A stretch of 64,000 nucleotides of DNA. Origin: Siminovitchia thermophila. GTDB taxonomy: Bacteria > Bacillota > Bacilli > Bacillales > Bacillaceae_C. This document shows, piece after piece, positions 41,589 through 50,644 of this stretch. The translations under genes and the position numbers were made by a program. How positions within the stretch are numbered: the stretch's first letter is position 1; the number at the start of each line of letters is the position of its first letter. The notes under the pieces were generated by a model. The model was given only the letters and a program-made list of their open reading frames with translations. It had not been told where the DNA came from and searched no databases. Location of the stretch: the NCBI RefSeq assembly GCF_016909185.1, contig NZ_JAFBFH010000006.1:62001-126000 (forward strand), written 5' to 3'.

Positions 41589-43772
41589 ATGGCTGAAGCT
41601 CAAAGGGAAAAGGTTATTAGAAAAGTTGAACAGCATTTGAGAAAAACGTCGCGCCAATTAATTAAAATAGATACCGAAGAACAAGCATTGCAATATTTGA
41701 GTGACTCGTTTCGCGCGAAGTTATACTGCGATTTTGTCGGTGTGGTATTCGTTGAAGATGCGCATTTTGTGCCAAAGACGTGGAGCGGAAATATCAATGA
41801 GGTGAGGGGTTCGTTTCCGCTGAGAGTGGACGAATGTTCCACTCAGTTGCTTGAACGCAGTTTAACAAATAAAGAGGTAAGTTCAGCCGCCGTGAAGTGC
41901 AAACTTTTTTCCTTATTAAAAAATTCGAGCGTGCAAACATGGTTTACGGTGCCCATCAAGGATGAACTGCATACGTTTGGATTTTGCATGATCGGTTTCT
42001 TACGTTATGTCCCGCTTTTTGAAATGGGAAAGCATTTTGATGAATTCGGGAAGGATGTTGCATTAGCCATTTCCATGACGAGAAGCAAGGAAATACAATT
42101 AAAAAAAATAGAAGGTATAGAATGGATTACAAAAAATCTTTCTATTGATGCACCGTTTGAAGAAAGCATTGAAGAAATTACAACGCGAGCTGGAAAAGGG
42201 ACAAATGCCGAATTTTCCTGTATTTATCTTTACAACGACCCTGATAACTGCTTTATTTTTCAACCCCCTTCATATGGGAAAATGACTGCTCCAAAGCAGG
42301 TGAAGATCGAAGATAATTATGTATTAAAAGAATATTTTCCTTTTTTGGAAAAAATAGGCGGGGACCAAATAACGATCCCCATTTCCATAGATTTAAAAAC
42401 GATCGGCGTCCTTCATGTAGAAAGGAAGAAATCCGGGGTATTTGTAGAAGAAGATTTTCATATGCTTCGCCTGCTTAGTAATCACATAGCCGCCATTTTG
42501 GAGAATGCCAGGCTCTATAATAATGAAAAAGAAAATCGAAATCGCTTACATTTCTTGTTGCAATATCAGCAGGCGCTCGTAAAAGAAACGATCAAGCAAG
42601 CAGGGTTTGCCGGAATCATCTCCATGCTTGGCGAACTGTTTCGTTCATCAGTTGTTTTATTCGACCGTTTTATGCGGCCGTTAACCTTCGTAATGGAAGA
42701 TGGAAAGGAAAACCTGATCCCCCATTTGCGGACGGAGGCCGAAAAGGCGAGAAGAAAGAATCATTCTCACATCGTTCTTGCGGAATTCAATCAAACATTT
42801 TCACTCTGGGCCATTAATAGCGGGAGTGATTTACTCGGATATTTGGCGGTCGGCATGTCCGGTGATAAACTGGATGACTATGACCAAATCATGATTGAAA
42901 TGGCCCGAAACATTTGCTCCATTCAATTTATTAAGCAAAAACTGGTGTTGGATGCGACAGAGCAGGCAAAGGAAAACTTCATCAGCAAGCTTCTCGCGGA
43001 GGAGGTTGAAAATAAAGAGAGCATCCTTCAGTATGCCAACTTGTTTTTGTGGGATTTGTACAATCCTCATCGTGTGGCATTGCTGGCGATTACACTTTCG
43101 GAAACCGAATTAGCAGGCTGTAACTTGCTGGAGCAACAGGAAAAAAAATCAATTGTTTGGGATTATATAAAAATTTTTGTCGTGGAAAAAAGGAAAGACA
43201 TTTTAGCCGCCACGTTTAAAGAACAATATGTATTCATTGTACCGGCAGAAAAAGATGCGCAGGGGTTTTGGCCGGATTTTTACAAAGGTATTCAGGAGGC
43301 CGCCAAAAGAAGTGGAATTCACTGCGATGTATTGCTGGGAGTTGGAGGACAGACAGACAATATACAAGGTTATTATGAAAGCGGCGAGCAGTCGAGACAA
43401 GCATTGAATATTGTTCAAAGCCGCTTTAAAGAAAAGGGATATGCCTTTTTTGAAGAACTTGGTTCCTATACGATTTTGCATCAACTTGAAAATGCGCAAG
43501 CAACTAAATTATTTATGGAACATCAGCTCGGGCGCTTGGAAAAGTATTCAGAAGGGAAAAACATGGATTTGCTTCATACTTTGAGAGTGTACTTGCAAAA
43601 TAATGGAAATGCCAAAAGCACTGCGGAAGAATTGTTTATCCACCGCAGTTCGTTATTATACCGCTTAGAAAAAATAGAAGCACTGCTTGGTGAAGATTTA
43701 AGAGATGCCGAAGTCCGGTTTAACTTGATGATGGCTTTTAAACTGTACGATATGCGCGGGAAAATGAGCTGA
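41589..43772 (+). CDS. PucR/CdaR-type transcriptional regulator with GAF-like sensor
   Basis: 727 aa. The N-terminal 330 residues look like two GAF-type sensory modules (for example IPISIDLKTIGVLHVERKKS near residue 265). A linker and middle domain follow. The C-terminus carries the PucR helix-turn-helix (STAEELFIHRSSLLYRLEKI near residue 680). The ATG at 41589 follows GAGAGGAG by about 9 nt; the 25-codon upstream extension lacks a ribosome site. PucR proteins usually activate neighbouring catabolic operons, here the beta-oxidation operon 370 bp downstream. The ligand is unknown. Confidence 0.9.
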   Translation: MAEAQREKVIRKVEQHLRKTSRQLIKIDTEEQALQYLSDSFRAKLYCDFVGVVFVEDAHFVPKTWSGNINEVRGSFPLRVDECSTQLLERSLTNKEVSSAAVKCKLFSLLKNSSVQTWFTVPIKDELHTFGFCMIGFLRYVPLFEMGKHFDEFGKDVALAISMTRSKEIQLKKIEGIEWITKNLSIDAPFEESIEEITTRAGKGTNAEFSCIYLYNDPDNCFIFQPPSYGKMTAPKQVKIEDNYVLKEYFPFLEKIGGDQITIPISIDLKTIGVLHVERKKSGVFVEEDFHMLRLLSNHIAAILENARLYNNEKENRNRLHFLLQYQQALVKETIKQAGFAGIISMLGELFRSSVVLFDRFMRPLTFVMEDGKENLIPHLRTEAEKARRKNHSHIVLAEFNQTFSLWAINSGSDLLGYLAVGMSGDKLDDYDQIMIEMARNICSIQFIKQKLVLDATEQAKENFISKLLAEEVENKESILQYANLFLWDLYNPHRVALLAITLSETELAGCNLLEQQEKKSIVWDYIKIFVVEKRKDILAATFKEQYVFIVPAEKDAQGFWPDFYKGIQEAAKRSGIHCDVLLGVGGQTDNIQGYYESGEQSRQALNIVQSRFKEKGYAFFEELGSYTILHQLENAQATKLFMEHQLGRLEKYSEGKNMDLLHTLRVYLQNNGNAKSTAEELFIHRSSLLYRLEKIEALLGEDLRDAEVRFNLMMAFKLYDMRGKMS

Positions 43773-43794
43773 AAAGAAAGAACAGTTAGGTGTG

Positions 43795-43923
43795 GAGACT
43801 GTCTAAAAAGTCCAAATTAGGGTAAATGCACTAACATTTAAAACCCAAGAATGTTGATTTTACAGCATTCTTGGGTTTTAATTTTTTTAATGCTCAAGCT
43901 GCAATCTTACTTTTCGGACAGCC
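43795..43923 (+). mobile_element. Small MITE-like element with long hairpin (copy 2)
   Basis: The ends are GACTGTCTAAAAAGT and ACTTTTCGGACAGCC. The central stem (AAACCCAAGAATG/CATTCTTGGGTTT) is nearly identical to that of copy 1 at 21046-21172 but in reverse orientation. No transposase frame. It may end transcription of the PucR gene. Confidence 0.65.
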
Positions 43924-44069
43924 TTTTAAAGGATGTCTCGCGGAGTTATGGGGGGACTTCTTGGGTAGAGTTAGTGCAAATCTGGAAAAATCCCTGTATC
44001 GTTTAGTCTTTGCGGAAAATGTTTTTGAACAAATGTCGAAATGAGACCATCTTTTTCCTACAATGTGTA

Positions 44070-44085
44070 TGTACATAATCGTACA
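44070..44085 (+). promoter_or_regulatory. Palindromic operator candidate before the beta-oxidation operon
   Basis: TGTAC-ATAATC-GTACA is a dyad that overlaps the -35 region of a TATAAT -10 candidate (44095-44100). PucR-family or FadR-type binding is possible. Confidence 0.4.
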
Positions 44086-44140
44086 TTTAACATTTATAAT
44101 TTAGTTAATGTTTTGAATGATGAATAGAGGAGATGGAATC

Positions 44141-44998
44141 ATGTCTATACAAACGATTGGGGTAGTTGGAGCCGGCTCAATGGGGTCAGGTATTGCCAAT
44201 CTCGCTGCTCTGAACGGTTTTCATGTGATTTTGCGGGATATCGAAGACCGCTTTTTAGATGGCGCTTTATCCCGGATGGAAAAATTTATGTCCAAAAGTG
44301 TCGAGCGGGGCAAAATGACGGAAGAGCAAAAACAAGAAACGCTAGCCCGGATTCAAACAACAACTAATCTGGAAGAGATGAAAGATGCAGATATCGTTAT
44401 TGAAGCGGTTTTGGAAGACATGGCTCTGAAAAAAGAAGTGTTTTCCCTACTGGACGAGATCACTCGCGCAGATGTCATCTTAGCTACAAACACTTCCTCA
44501 ATGTCTATTACGGAAATTGCTTCTGCAACGAAGCGCCCGGATCGGGTTGCAGGCATGCACTTTTTCAACCCGGCACAATTGATGAAGTTAGTGGAAGTCG
44601 TTCGCGGATTTGAAACGAGCGCTGAAACTGTCGAATCGTTGAAAGCGCTATCTACCCGCTTGAAAAAAGAAGTGGTGGAAGTTAAAAAAGATTCACCCGG
44701 CTTTATTGTCAATCGCGTTATGATTCCGCAGTTTATTGAAGCAATCCGCCTATTGGAAGAAGGCGTGGCTACGGCGGAGGATATCGATAAAGCAGTAAAA
44801 TTTGGCTTGAATTATCCAATGGGGCCATTTGAGCTTCAAGATTTTGCCGGGATTGATATCGGCTATTATGTCATGGAATACTTTCAAAAAGAATTCAACG
44901 ATTCCCGTTTTTCACCGCCGCTTCTCATAAAGCAAATGATGAGGGCGGGAAGGCACGGGAAAAAGACTGGAGCTGGTTTTTATGATTACAACAAATAA
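44141..44998 (+). CDS. 3-hydroxyacyl-CoA (3-hydroxybutyryl-CoA) dehydrogenase
   Basis: 285 aa. The NAD motif is VVGAGSMGSGIA (residues 7-18). The catalytic His is in MHFFNPAQLMKLVEVV near residue 142, with the following Glu, and the second domain begins at GFIVNRVM. It oxidises 3-hydroxyacyl-CoA to 3-ketoacyl-CoA. The start at 44141 follows AGAGGAGATGGAATC. It is the first of six co-directional genes, the next one overlapping by 17 bp. Confidence 0.95.
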   Translation: MSIQTIGVVGAGSMGSGIANLAALNGFHVILRDIEDRFLDGALSRMEKFMSKSVERGKMTEEQKQETLARIQTTTNLEEMKDADIVIEAVLEDMALKKEVFSLLDEITRADVILATNTSSMSITEIASATKRPDRVAGMHFFNPAQLMKLVEVVRGFETSAETVESLKALSTRLKKEVVEVKKDSPGFIVNRVMIPQFIEAIRLLEEGVATAEDIDKAVKFGLNYPMGPFELQDFAGIDIGYYVMEYFQKEFNDSRFSPPLLIKQMMRAGRHGKKTGAGFYDYNK

Positions 44999-45788
44999 AC
45001 GGGAGAAAAAAGATCTGGAATTTGTACTTTGTGACATCGAGAATCACGTAGCGGTTGTGACAATCAATCGTCCGCCGGTAAACCCTTTAAACACAAAAGT
45101 ATTTAAGGAGCTTTTGCATCTTTTCGGACAATTGGATGAGGATGAAGATGTCCGGGCAATCGTCTTGACCGGCAGCGGCGAAAAAGCGTTTGTAGCAGGC
45201 GCGGATATTAACGAAATGTCCGGACTCGATCTTGTGGGTATTCATAAAATGAACAAGGTTTCCAGAAATGTTTTTACGCAAATTGAGAATGTAACGAAGC
45301 CGGTTATTGCCGCGATTAACGGTTTGGCTCTTGGCGGCGGCTTTGAACTAGCCTTAGCCTGCGATCTGCGCATTTGTTCTGAAAGAGCGAAGTTTGCTTT
45401 CCCGGAAGTCGGCTTGGGAATTATCCCTGGCGGAGGGGGAACGCAGCGTCTGCAAAAAATAGTCGGACAAGGAATAGCGAAAGAACTCTTGTATTTTGGT
45501 GATATGTTCGATGCTGCCCGCGCTCATGAATTACACATTGTAAACAAAGTTGTACCGGCGGACGAAGTGCTCGCTGCGGCAAAAGAGTGGGCCGCAAAGC
45601 TTGCCCAAAAACCTCCGATTGCACTTCAAATGCTGAAAGTTGCTGTGAACGCGGGAAGCAATACGGACATGGAAACAGGTTTAACGATTGAAAACACTTG
45701 TTTCGGTAATGCTTTCTCTACAGAGGACCGAAAAGAAGGATTGACTGCGTTTGTTGAAAAAAGAAAGCCTGTATATACCGGACGGTAA
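44982..45788 (+). CDS. Enoyl-CoA hydratase/isomerase
   Basis: 268 aa crotonase. Both catalytic glutamates are visible, in GGGFELALACDLRI and PEVGLGIIPGGGG, and the oxyanion-hole segment is AGADINEMSG. It hydrates trans-2-enoyl-CoA to 3-hydroxyacyl-CoA. The 17 bp overlap with the dehydrogenase gene indicates coupled translation. An isomerase or hydrolase activity within the crotonase family cannot be excluded. Confidence 0.93.
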   Translation: MITTNKREKKDLEFVLCDIENHVAVVTINRPPVNPLNTKVFKELLHLFGQLDEDEDVRAIVLTGSGEKAFVAGADINEMSGLDLVGIHKMNKVSRNVFTQIENVTKPVIAAINGLALGGGFELALACDLRICSERAKFAFPEVGLGIIPGGGGTQRLQKIVGQGIAKELLYFGDMFDAARAHELHIVNKVVPADEVLAAAKEWAAKLAQKPPIALQMLKVAVNAGSNTDMETGLTIENTCFGNAFSTEDRKEGLTAFVEKRKPVYTGR

Positions 45789-45927
45789 GGGCGGGTTTAT
45801 GGAGTATCCGGATATACAGCCTTCTCTACTCATTCCGGATGCTTCTTTTTTAACCTTAGCGATGTGAAAAGTACAGTAAAACTTGAAAAGCGGATCGCCT
45901 TTTATGGGTATCAAAGGAGTTGAGCGA

Positions 45928-47634
45928 ATGACAACAAAAAATGCGGGTATTAAAAACTTCTTGGACGGCAACATCTTCCCCGAAGACATTTTTACTCCCG
46001 AAGATTTTTCAGATGAACATAAAATGATTGCGGAAACGGCCGAAAAGTTTGTTGTGAACGAAGTCATGCCGGCTTTGGAAAAAATCGAAAAGCAGGAATT
46101 TACTGAAACAGTCCGCTTGATGAAACAAGCCGGAGAACTCGGATTGATCGGAGCGGATATTCCTGAGGAGGAAGGGGGATTGGATCTCGGCAAAGTCAGC
46201 GGGGCGATCATTGGTGAAAAAATGGCTTTGGGCCGTTCATTCTCGATTACGTTCGGTGGACAAACGGGGATTGGCGTGTTGCCGATAGCTTATTTCGGCA
46301 ATCAGGCACAAAAAGCCGCCTATTTGCCTGACCTGCTAAGCGGCGAAAAAATAGCAGCTTATGCATTGACGGAACCTTCTTCAGGGACTGATGCAATGAG
46401 CTTAAAAACAACGGCGGTTTTATCTGAGGATGGCAGCCATTATATGTTAAACGGTGAGAAACAGTGGATTACGAATGCTGCTTTTGCCGACATATTTATT
46501 GTTTATGCCAAGGTGGACGGGGAAAAAATGACCGCCTTTATTTTGGAAAAGGACTATGAAGGGTTGGCCACGGGACCGGAAGAGCAAAAAATGGGCTTGA
46601 AGGGATCATCAACCCGTTCGCTCATCTTGGACAATGTGGCTGTTCCCGTTGAAAATGTGATTGGTCAAATTGGCCGCGGGCATATCATTGCCTTTAATGT
46701 GTTGAATATGGGCCGTTTTAAAATTTCTGCATCGGCATTGGGATCTTCTAAAAGAGCTATTGAACTTGCCGCCAAATATGCAAATGAACGCAAACAGTTT
46801 GGCCAGCCACTTTCGAATTTTAAATTGATTCAACAAAAACTTGCCGACATGGCCATTCAAACGTATGCAAATGAAAGTGCCATCTACCGAACAGCGGGAG
46901 CAATGCAGAAAGGGTTTGAAGAAATGCAGGCGCATGGCGGTGATTATGGAAAAACGCTTGCCGGTTTTGCGGTCGAATGCTCGATTAATAAGGTAATGTC
47001 AACTGAAGCACTTGATTTTATCAGCGATGAAGCTGTTCAAATTCACGGCGGATACGGATATATGGCGGAGTATGAGGTGGAGGCGATATACCGCGACTCT
47101 CGGATCAACCGGATTTTTGAAGGAACGAATGAGATTAACAGGGTGATTATCGCAGCGAGTTTATTGAAAAATGAGAAATCGAAAGCTGATGATCAGCCAT
47201 TCGAGAACGGCCCGCTTCAACAGGAAAAACAGACTCTTGCGCTCATGAAAGAGTATGGCCATTCAACGATTCAGGCTCTCAAGCAGTCCGAACTGGCCGA
47301 TATGAATGAAGAACAGGAAGCGGCAGCGTTTTTGGCTGATCTGATCATCGCCATTTACACTGGTGAAAGCGCGGTGTTACGCGCCGAAAAATCGCTTGCC
47401 AACTTGGGTGAGGAACAAAGTGCCCAAATGGTTGATTGCGTCAAAGTGTATGTTCATGAAAAAGCTCAATGGTGTTTCGTTAATGCTTTAAATATTCTCC
47501 ACCATCTCCATCACCACCAGGAATCACTTTTTCATACAGCAGGCCGCCTGATGAGCAGCACTCCTCATAATATCGTAGAACGGAAGCGTCGTATCGCCGC
47601 GAGAGTGATTGCAGCGGAAAAATACATCATTTAA
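45928..47634 (+). CDS. Acyl-CoA dehydrogenase (FadE-type, with C-terminal extension)
   Basis: 568 aa. The FAD/substrate motif is TEPSSGTDAMS near residue 155. The catalytic Glu lies in RIFEGTNEI near residue 395. About 150 residues follow the core, as in the long Bacillus-type acyl-CoA dehydrogenases. It oxidises acyl-CoA to 2-enoyl-CoA and passes electrons to ETF. The ATG at 45928 has AAAGGAGTTGAGCGA upstream, so the frame's earlier ATG at 45883 is not used. Confidence 0.94.
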   Translation: MTTKNAGIKNFLDGNIFPEDIFTPEDFSDEHKMIAETAEKFVVNEVMPALEKIEKQEFTETVRLMKQAGELGLIGADIPEEEGGLDLGKVSGAIIGEKMALGRSFSITFGGQTGIGVLPIAYFGNQAQKAAYLPDLLSGEKIAAYALTEPSSGTDAMSLKTTAVLSEDGSHYMLNGEKQWITNAAFADIFIVYAKVDGEKMTAFILEKDYEGLATGPEEQKMGLKGSSTRSLILDNVAVPVENVIGQIGRGHIIAFNVLNMGRFKISASALGSSKRAIELAAKYANERKQFGQPLSNFKLIQQKLADMAIQTYANESAIYRTAGAMQKGFEEMQAHGGDYGKTLAGFAVECSINKVMSTEALDFISDEAVQIHGGYGYMAEYEVEAIYRDSRINRIFEGTNEINRVIIAASLLKNEKSKADDQPFENGPLQQEKQTLALMKEYGHSTIQALKQSELADMNEEQEAAAFLADLIIAIYTGESAVLRAEKSLANLGEEQSAQMVDCVKVYVHEKAQWCFVNALNILHHLHHHQESLFHTAGRLMSSTPHNIVERKRRIAARVIAAEKYII

Positions 47635-47744
47635 ACATGATTGCACTTTAAATAAATCTATAATAGTCCGGATGAGTGTGGGGATTCTCTTTAATATGTG
47701 TACCTAAGCCCTGCGGAGTGGTCCCGCTTGTACGTTGCTCAACG

Positions 47745-47763
47745 GGCACTTGCCCTTTTTTTA
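47745..47763 (+). terminator. Weak hairpin between acyl-CoA dehydrogenase and thiolase genes
   Basis: GGGC-ACTT-GCCC followed by seven T. The stem is short, so this may attenuate rather than terminate. Confidence 0.4.
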
Positions 47764-47853
47764 AGACATTTACTGACATCTGTTTGAAAGGCTTGCGCTT
47801 TATGTGAAAAATTCATTTCCGAGATGCGCTAGAATATGAAAGAGGTGGAAACA

Positions 47854-49029
47854 ATGAGTCACATTGTAATGGTAGAAGGCGCGCGAACCCCCTTTGCAAA
47901 AATTTCGGGCTCCTTTCGAGAGATAAACGCTACGGAGTTAGGGGTTATGGCCGCAAAAGAAGCGATTAAAAAATCAGGAATCAGTCCTCAAGAAATTGAT
48001 CAGGTTGTTTTCGGAAATGTACAGCAATCCAGCAAGGATGCCCACATGCTGGCAAGACATATCGGCTTGAAATCAGGCGCCCGCTTGGAAGTTCCCGGCG
48101 TTACCATCAATCGTGTATGCGGCACCGGCATTGAGACCATTCTGACCGGGGCGAGATATATATTAACCGGTGAAGCGGATGTTGTATTGGCAGGCGGAAC
48201 AGAAAATATGAGCCAAGTGCCCCATGTCATTCGCGGGATGAGGTGGGGAAGCCCGCTTGGTGGTCCTATTGTTGAAGACTGGCTTTGGGATGGGCTTCTT
48301 GACACAAACTGCGGATATACAATGGCCGAAACGGCTGAAAATGTAGCTGAAAAATACAATATTTCACGAGAAGAAGTGGATGAACACGCACTGGGAAGCC
48401 ACACGCGGGCAATCAAGGCGAGAAGTAAAGGTTATTTTAAAGAGGAGATCGTTCCGGTTATGGTAAAGGGGAGAAAAGGTGACGAGATAATAGAGCATGA
48501 TCAGTATATTCGCGAAACAAGCAGGGAACAATTAGCGAAATTGCCGGCGAGGTTTGTCGAAAATGGAGTCGTCACACCGGGAAATGCGAGTGGCATGGTG
48601 GATGGCGCCGCAGCCGTCATTATCACCTCAAGTGATTACGCTGAAAAGAACGAACTGAAACCGATCGCGCGTCTCGTCTCATGGGACGTTGTGGGAGTTG
48701 AACCAAAATATATGGGAATCGGCCCAGTTCCAGCGATTCAAGGTGCTTTGAAAAAAGCAGACTTGCGGCTGAAAGATATTTCTTTGATCGAGATTAATGA
48801 AGCATTTTCAGCCCAATATGTAGCTTGCCAAAAAGAACTTGGGTTTGATCCGGAAATTGGAAATGTAAATGGAGGAGCCGTAGCATTGGGGCATCCATTG
48901 GCGGCCAGCGGGACAAGAATCTCCTATACGATCGTCAAAGAGTTAAAAAGAAGAAAGGAAACATACGGTGCATCAGCTGTTTGCATTGGGGGCGGACAAG
49001 GAATCGCGGCCATTTGGGAAGCGCTATAA
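47854..49029 (+). CDS. Thiolase (acetyl-CoA acyltransferase)
   Basis: 391 aa. The acyl-accepting Cys is in NRVCGTGIE (residue about 89). The His and second Cys of the active site are in VNGGAVALGHPLAASG and VCIGGGQGIA near the C-terminus. It cleaves 3-ketoacyl-CoA to acetyl-CoA and a shortened acyl-CoA, the last step of the cycle encoded by the three genes upstream. The start at 47854 follows AAAGAGGTGG; the ATG at 47836 lacks a site. Confidence 0.95.
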   Translation: MSHIVMVEGARTPFAKISGSFREINATELGVMAAKEAIKKSGISPQEIDQVVFGNVQQSSKDAHMLARHIGLKSGARLEVPGVTINRVCGTGIETILTGARYILTGEADVVLAGGTENMSQVPHVIRGMRWGSPLGGPIVEDWLWDGLLDTNCGYTMAETAENVAEKYNISREEVDEHALGSHTRAIKARSKGYFKEEIVPVMVKGRKGDEIIEHDQYIRETSREQLAKLPARFVENGVVTPGNASGMVDGAAAVIITSSDYAEKNELKPIARLVSWDVVGVEPKYMGIGPVPAIQGALKKADLRLKDISLIEINEAFSAQYVACQKELGFDPEIGNVNGGAVALGHPLAASGTRISYTIVKELKRRKETYGASAVCIGGGQGIAAIWEAL

Positions 49030-49098
49030 GTATGACCCGTGCAAAAGCTATCACTTTTTCCATGGAAAGGAATGCCATTACAGAAATCGGGTGAGGAA

Positions 49099-50643
49099 AT
49101 GAAACAATTACAGAAGACTCTCAATGTCAGCAATACACTGAAGGAAGCCGCAAAAACATTTTACGACAGGGAAGCCGCCGTTGTCGGTGAAAGAAGAATG
49201 ACTTACGGCGAGCTTGACCAGGAAGCGACGAAGCTTGCCAATCAATTGATCCAACTTGGTGTTAAAAGTGGAGACCACGTCGGGATTGCTTTACAAAATT
49301 CATTGGAATTTATAACCGCATTTTATGCCATTGCCCGTGCCGGTGCTGTCATCATTCCGATCAATCCTTTTTTTAGTAAAGAAGAGAGTGCCTATGTTGT
49401 TGAACAATCGCAGGCAAAGCTTATTTTTTGTGGAGAAAAAGCTTATTTTCAGGAGCTTCGATATGAGATTGAAACGCTTGAAAATTTGATTTCAGTCGGC
49501 TTTGAAGAGGATGAGTTTATTTCTTACTCGAGACTGATGATGCGCGGATCACCAAAAGAACCGCTTCATGTGGAGCCAAAGGAAGATCTGTTTGCCATTC
49601 TGTTTACCTCTGGAACGACTGGGCGTTCCAAAGGAGCGATGTTGACACATGAAAACGTGCTGTATAGTACATTATCAGCCGCCAAGGTAATGAAATGTAC
49701 CGAAGAAGATATTTTTTTAATGCCAAATCCTCTTTTTCATATTTTTGGCGTTACATTTATTCTTCGGGCAGCCAGTTGCGGAGGAAAACTGATCGTGATG
49801 GAGAAATATTCCGTTACAAAGGCGCTGGAATTGATAGAAAAAGAGAAAGTAACTGTTCATCCCGGTGTGCCGACTATGTTTACTTTGGAGCTAAACCATC
49901 CGGATTTTAGCAAATATAATGTAAGCTCGTTACGTACTGGTGAAATGGCGGCTGCTCCATGTCCGGTGGAAGTGGTTAAAAGAATCAGGAAAGAAATGAA
50001 CTGTAATGTTCTTGTGGCATACGGGATGACTGAAACGTCAGCAACCCTTACGATTACAGGCTTTGAGGACAGTGATGAGCTTCGCTCAGAAACTGTGGGA
50101 CGCCCCATTCCCGGTGTACGTATCAAAATCGTCGATGAAAACAGGGAAGAGTGTGAAACAAGACAGGTTGGAGAGCTCGCTTGTAAGGGCCCAGTGGTGA
50201 CAAAAGGATATTTCAATATGCCGGAAGAAACGGCTAAAGCCATTGATCATGAAGGCTGGTTTTATACGGGGGATATTGCAACAATTGATGAAAGCGGTTA
50301 CGTACGCATTGTCGGGCGGAAAAAAGAAATGATCATTCGCGGCGGGTTCAATATTTATCCACGGGAACTGGAGGAAAGCTTGCATCAACACCCAGACATT
50401 GTTCATGCAGCAGTGATTGGGCTGCCTGATGAAATTTATGGAGAAATCACTTGTGCTTGTGTTGTTTTAAAAAAAGGGTCGAAAGCAAGCGAAGAGTCCT
50501 TGACGGAATATATGAAACAGAGATTTGTAAAGTACAAAATTCCGGATACATTTATGATATTGAATGACTTACCTGTTACGCCTTCCGGAAAAATAAGCAA
50601 ATTAAAACTGAAAGAAGAGATTGAACAACAAAGGGGTTTTTAA
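49099..50643 (+). CDS. Acyl-/aryl-CoA synthetase (AMP-binding)
   Basis: 514 aa adenylate-forming ligase. The ATP-binding motif is LFTSGTTGRSKGAMLTH near residue 175. AYGMTETSAT, GWFYTGDI and the closing TPSGKISKLKL with the catalytic Lys complete the set. It activates a free acid to its CoA ester to enter beta-oxidation. The 3' neighbour is an aromatic-acid-type MFS transporter, so the substrate may be an aryl-alkanoate; a plain fatty acid is the alternative. The start at 49099 follows GGTGAGGAA. Confidence 0.93.
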   Translation: MKQLQKTLNVSNTLKEAAKTFYDREAAVVGERRMTYGELDQEATKLANQLIQLGVKSGDHVGIALQNSLEFITAFYAIARAGAVIIPINPFFSKEESAYVVEQSQAKLIFCGEKAYFQELRYEIETLENLISVGFEEDEFISYSRLMMRGSPKEPLHVEPKEDLFAILFTSGTTGRSKGAMLTHENVLYSTLSAAKVMKCTEEDIFLMPNPLFHIFGVTFILRAASCGGKLIVMEKYSVTKALELIEKEKVTVHPGVPTMFTLELNHPDFSKYNVSSLRTGEMAAAPCPVEVVKRIRKEMNCNVLVAYGMTETSATLTITGFEDSDELRSETVGRPIPGVRIKIVDENREECETRQVGELACKGPVVTKGYFNMPEETAKAIDHEGWFYTGDIATIDESGYVRIVGRKKEMIIRGGFNIYPRELEESLHQHPDIVHAAVIGLPDEIYGEITCACVVLKKGSKASEESLTEYMKQRFVKYKIPDTFMILNDLPVTPSGKISKLKLKEEIEQQRGF

Positions 50644-50644
50644 T

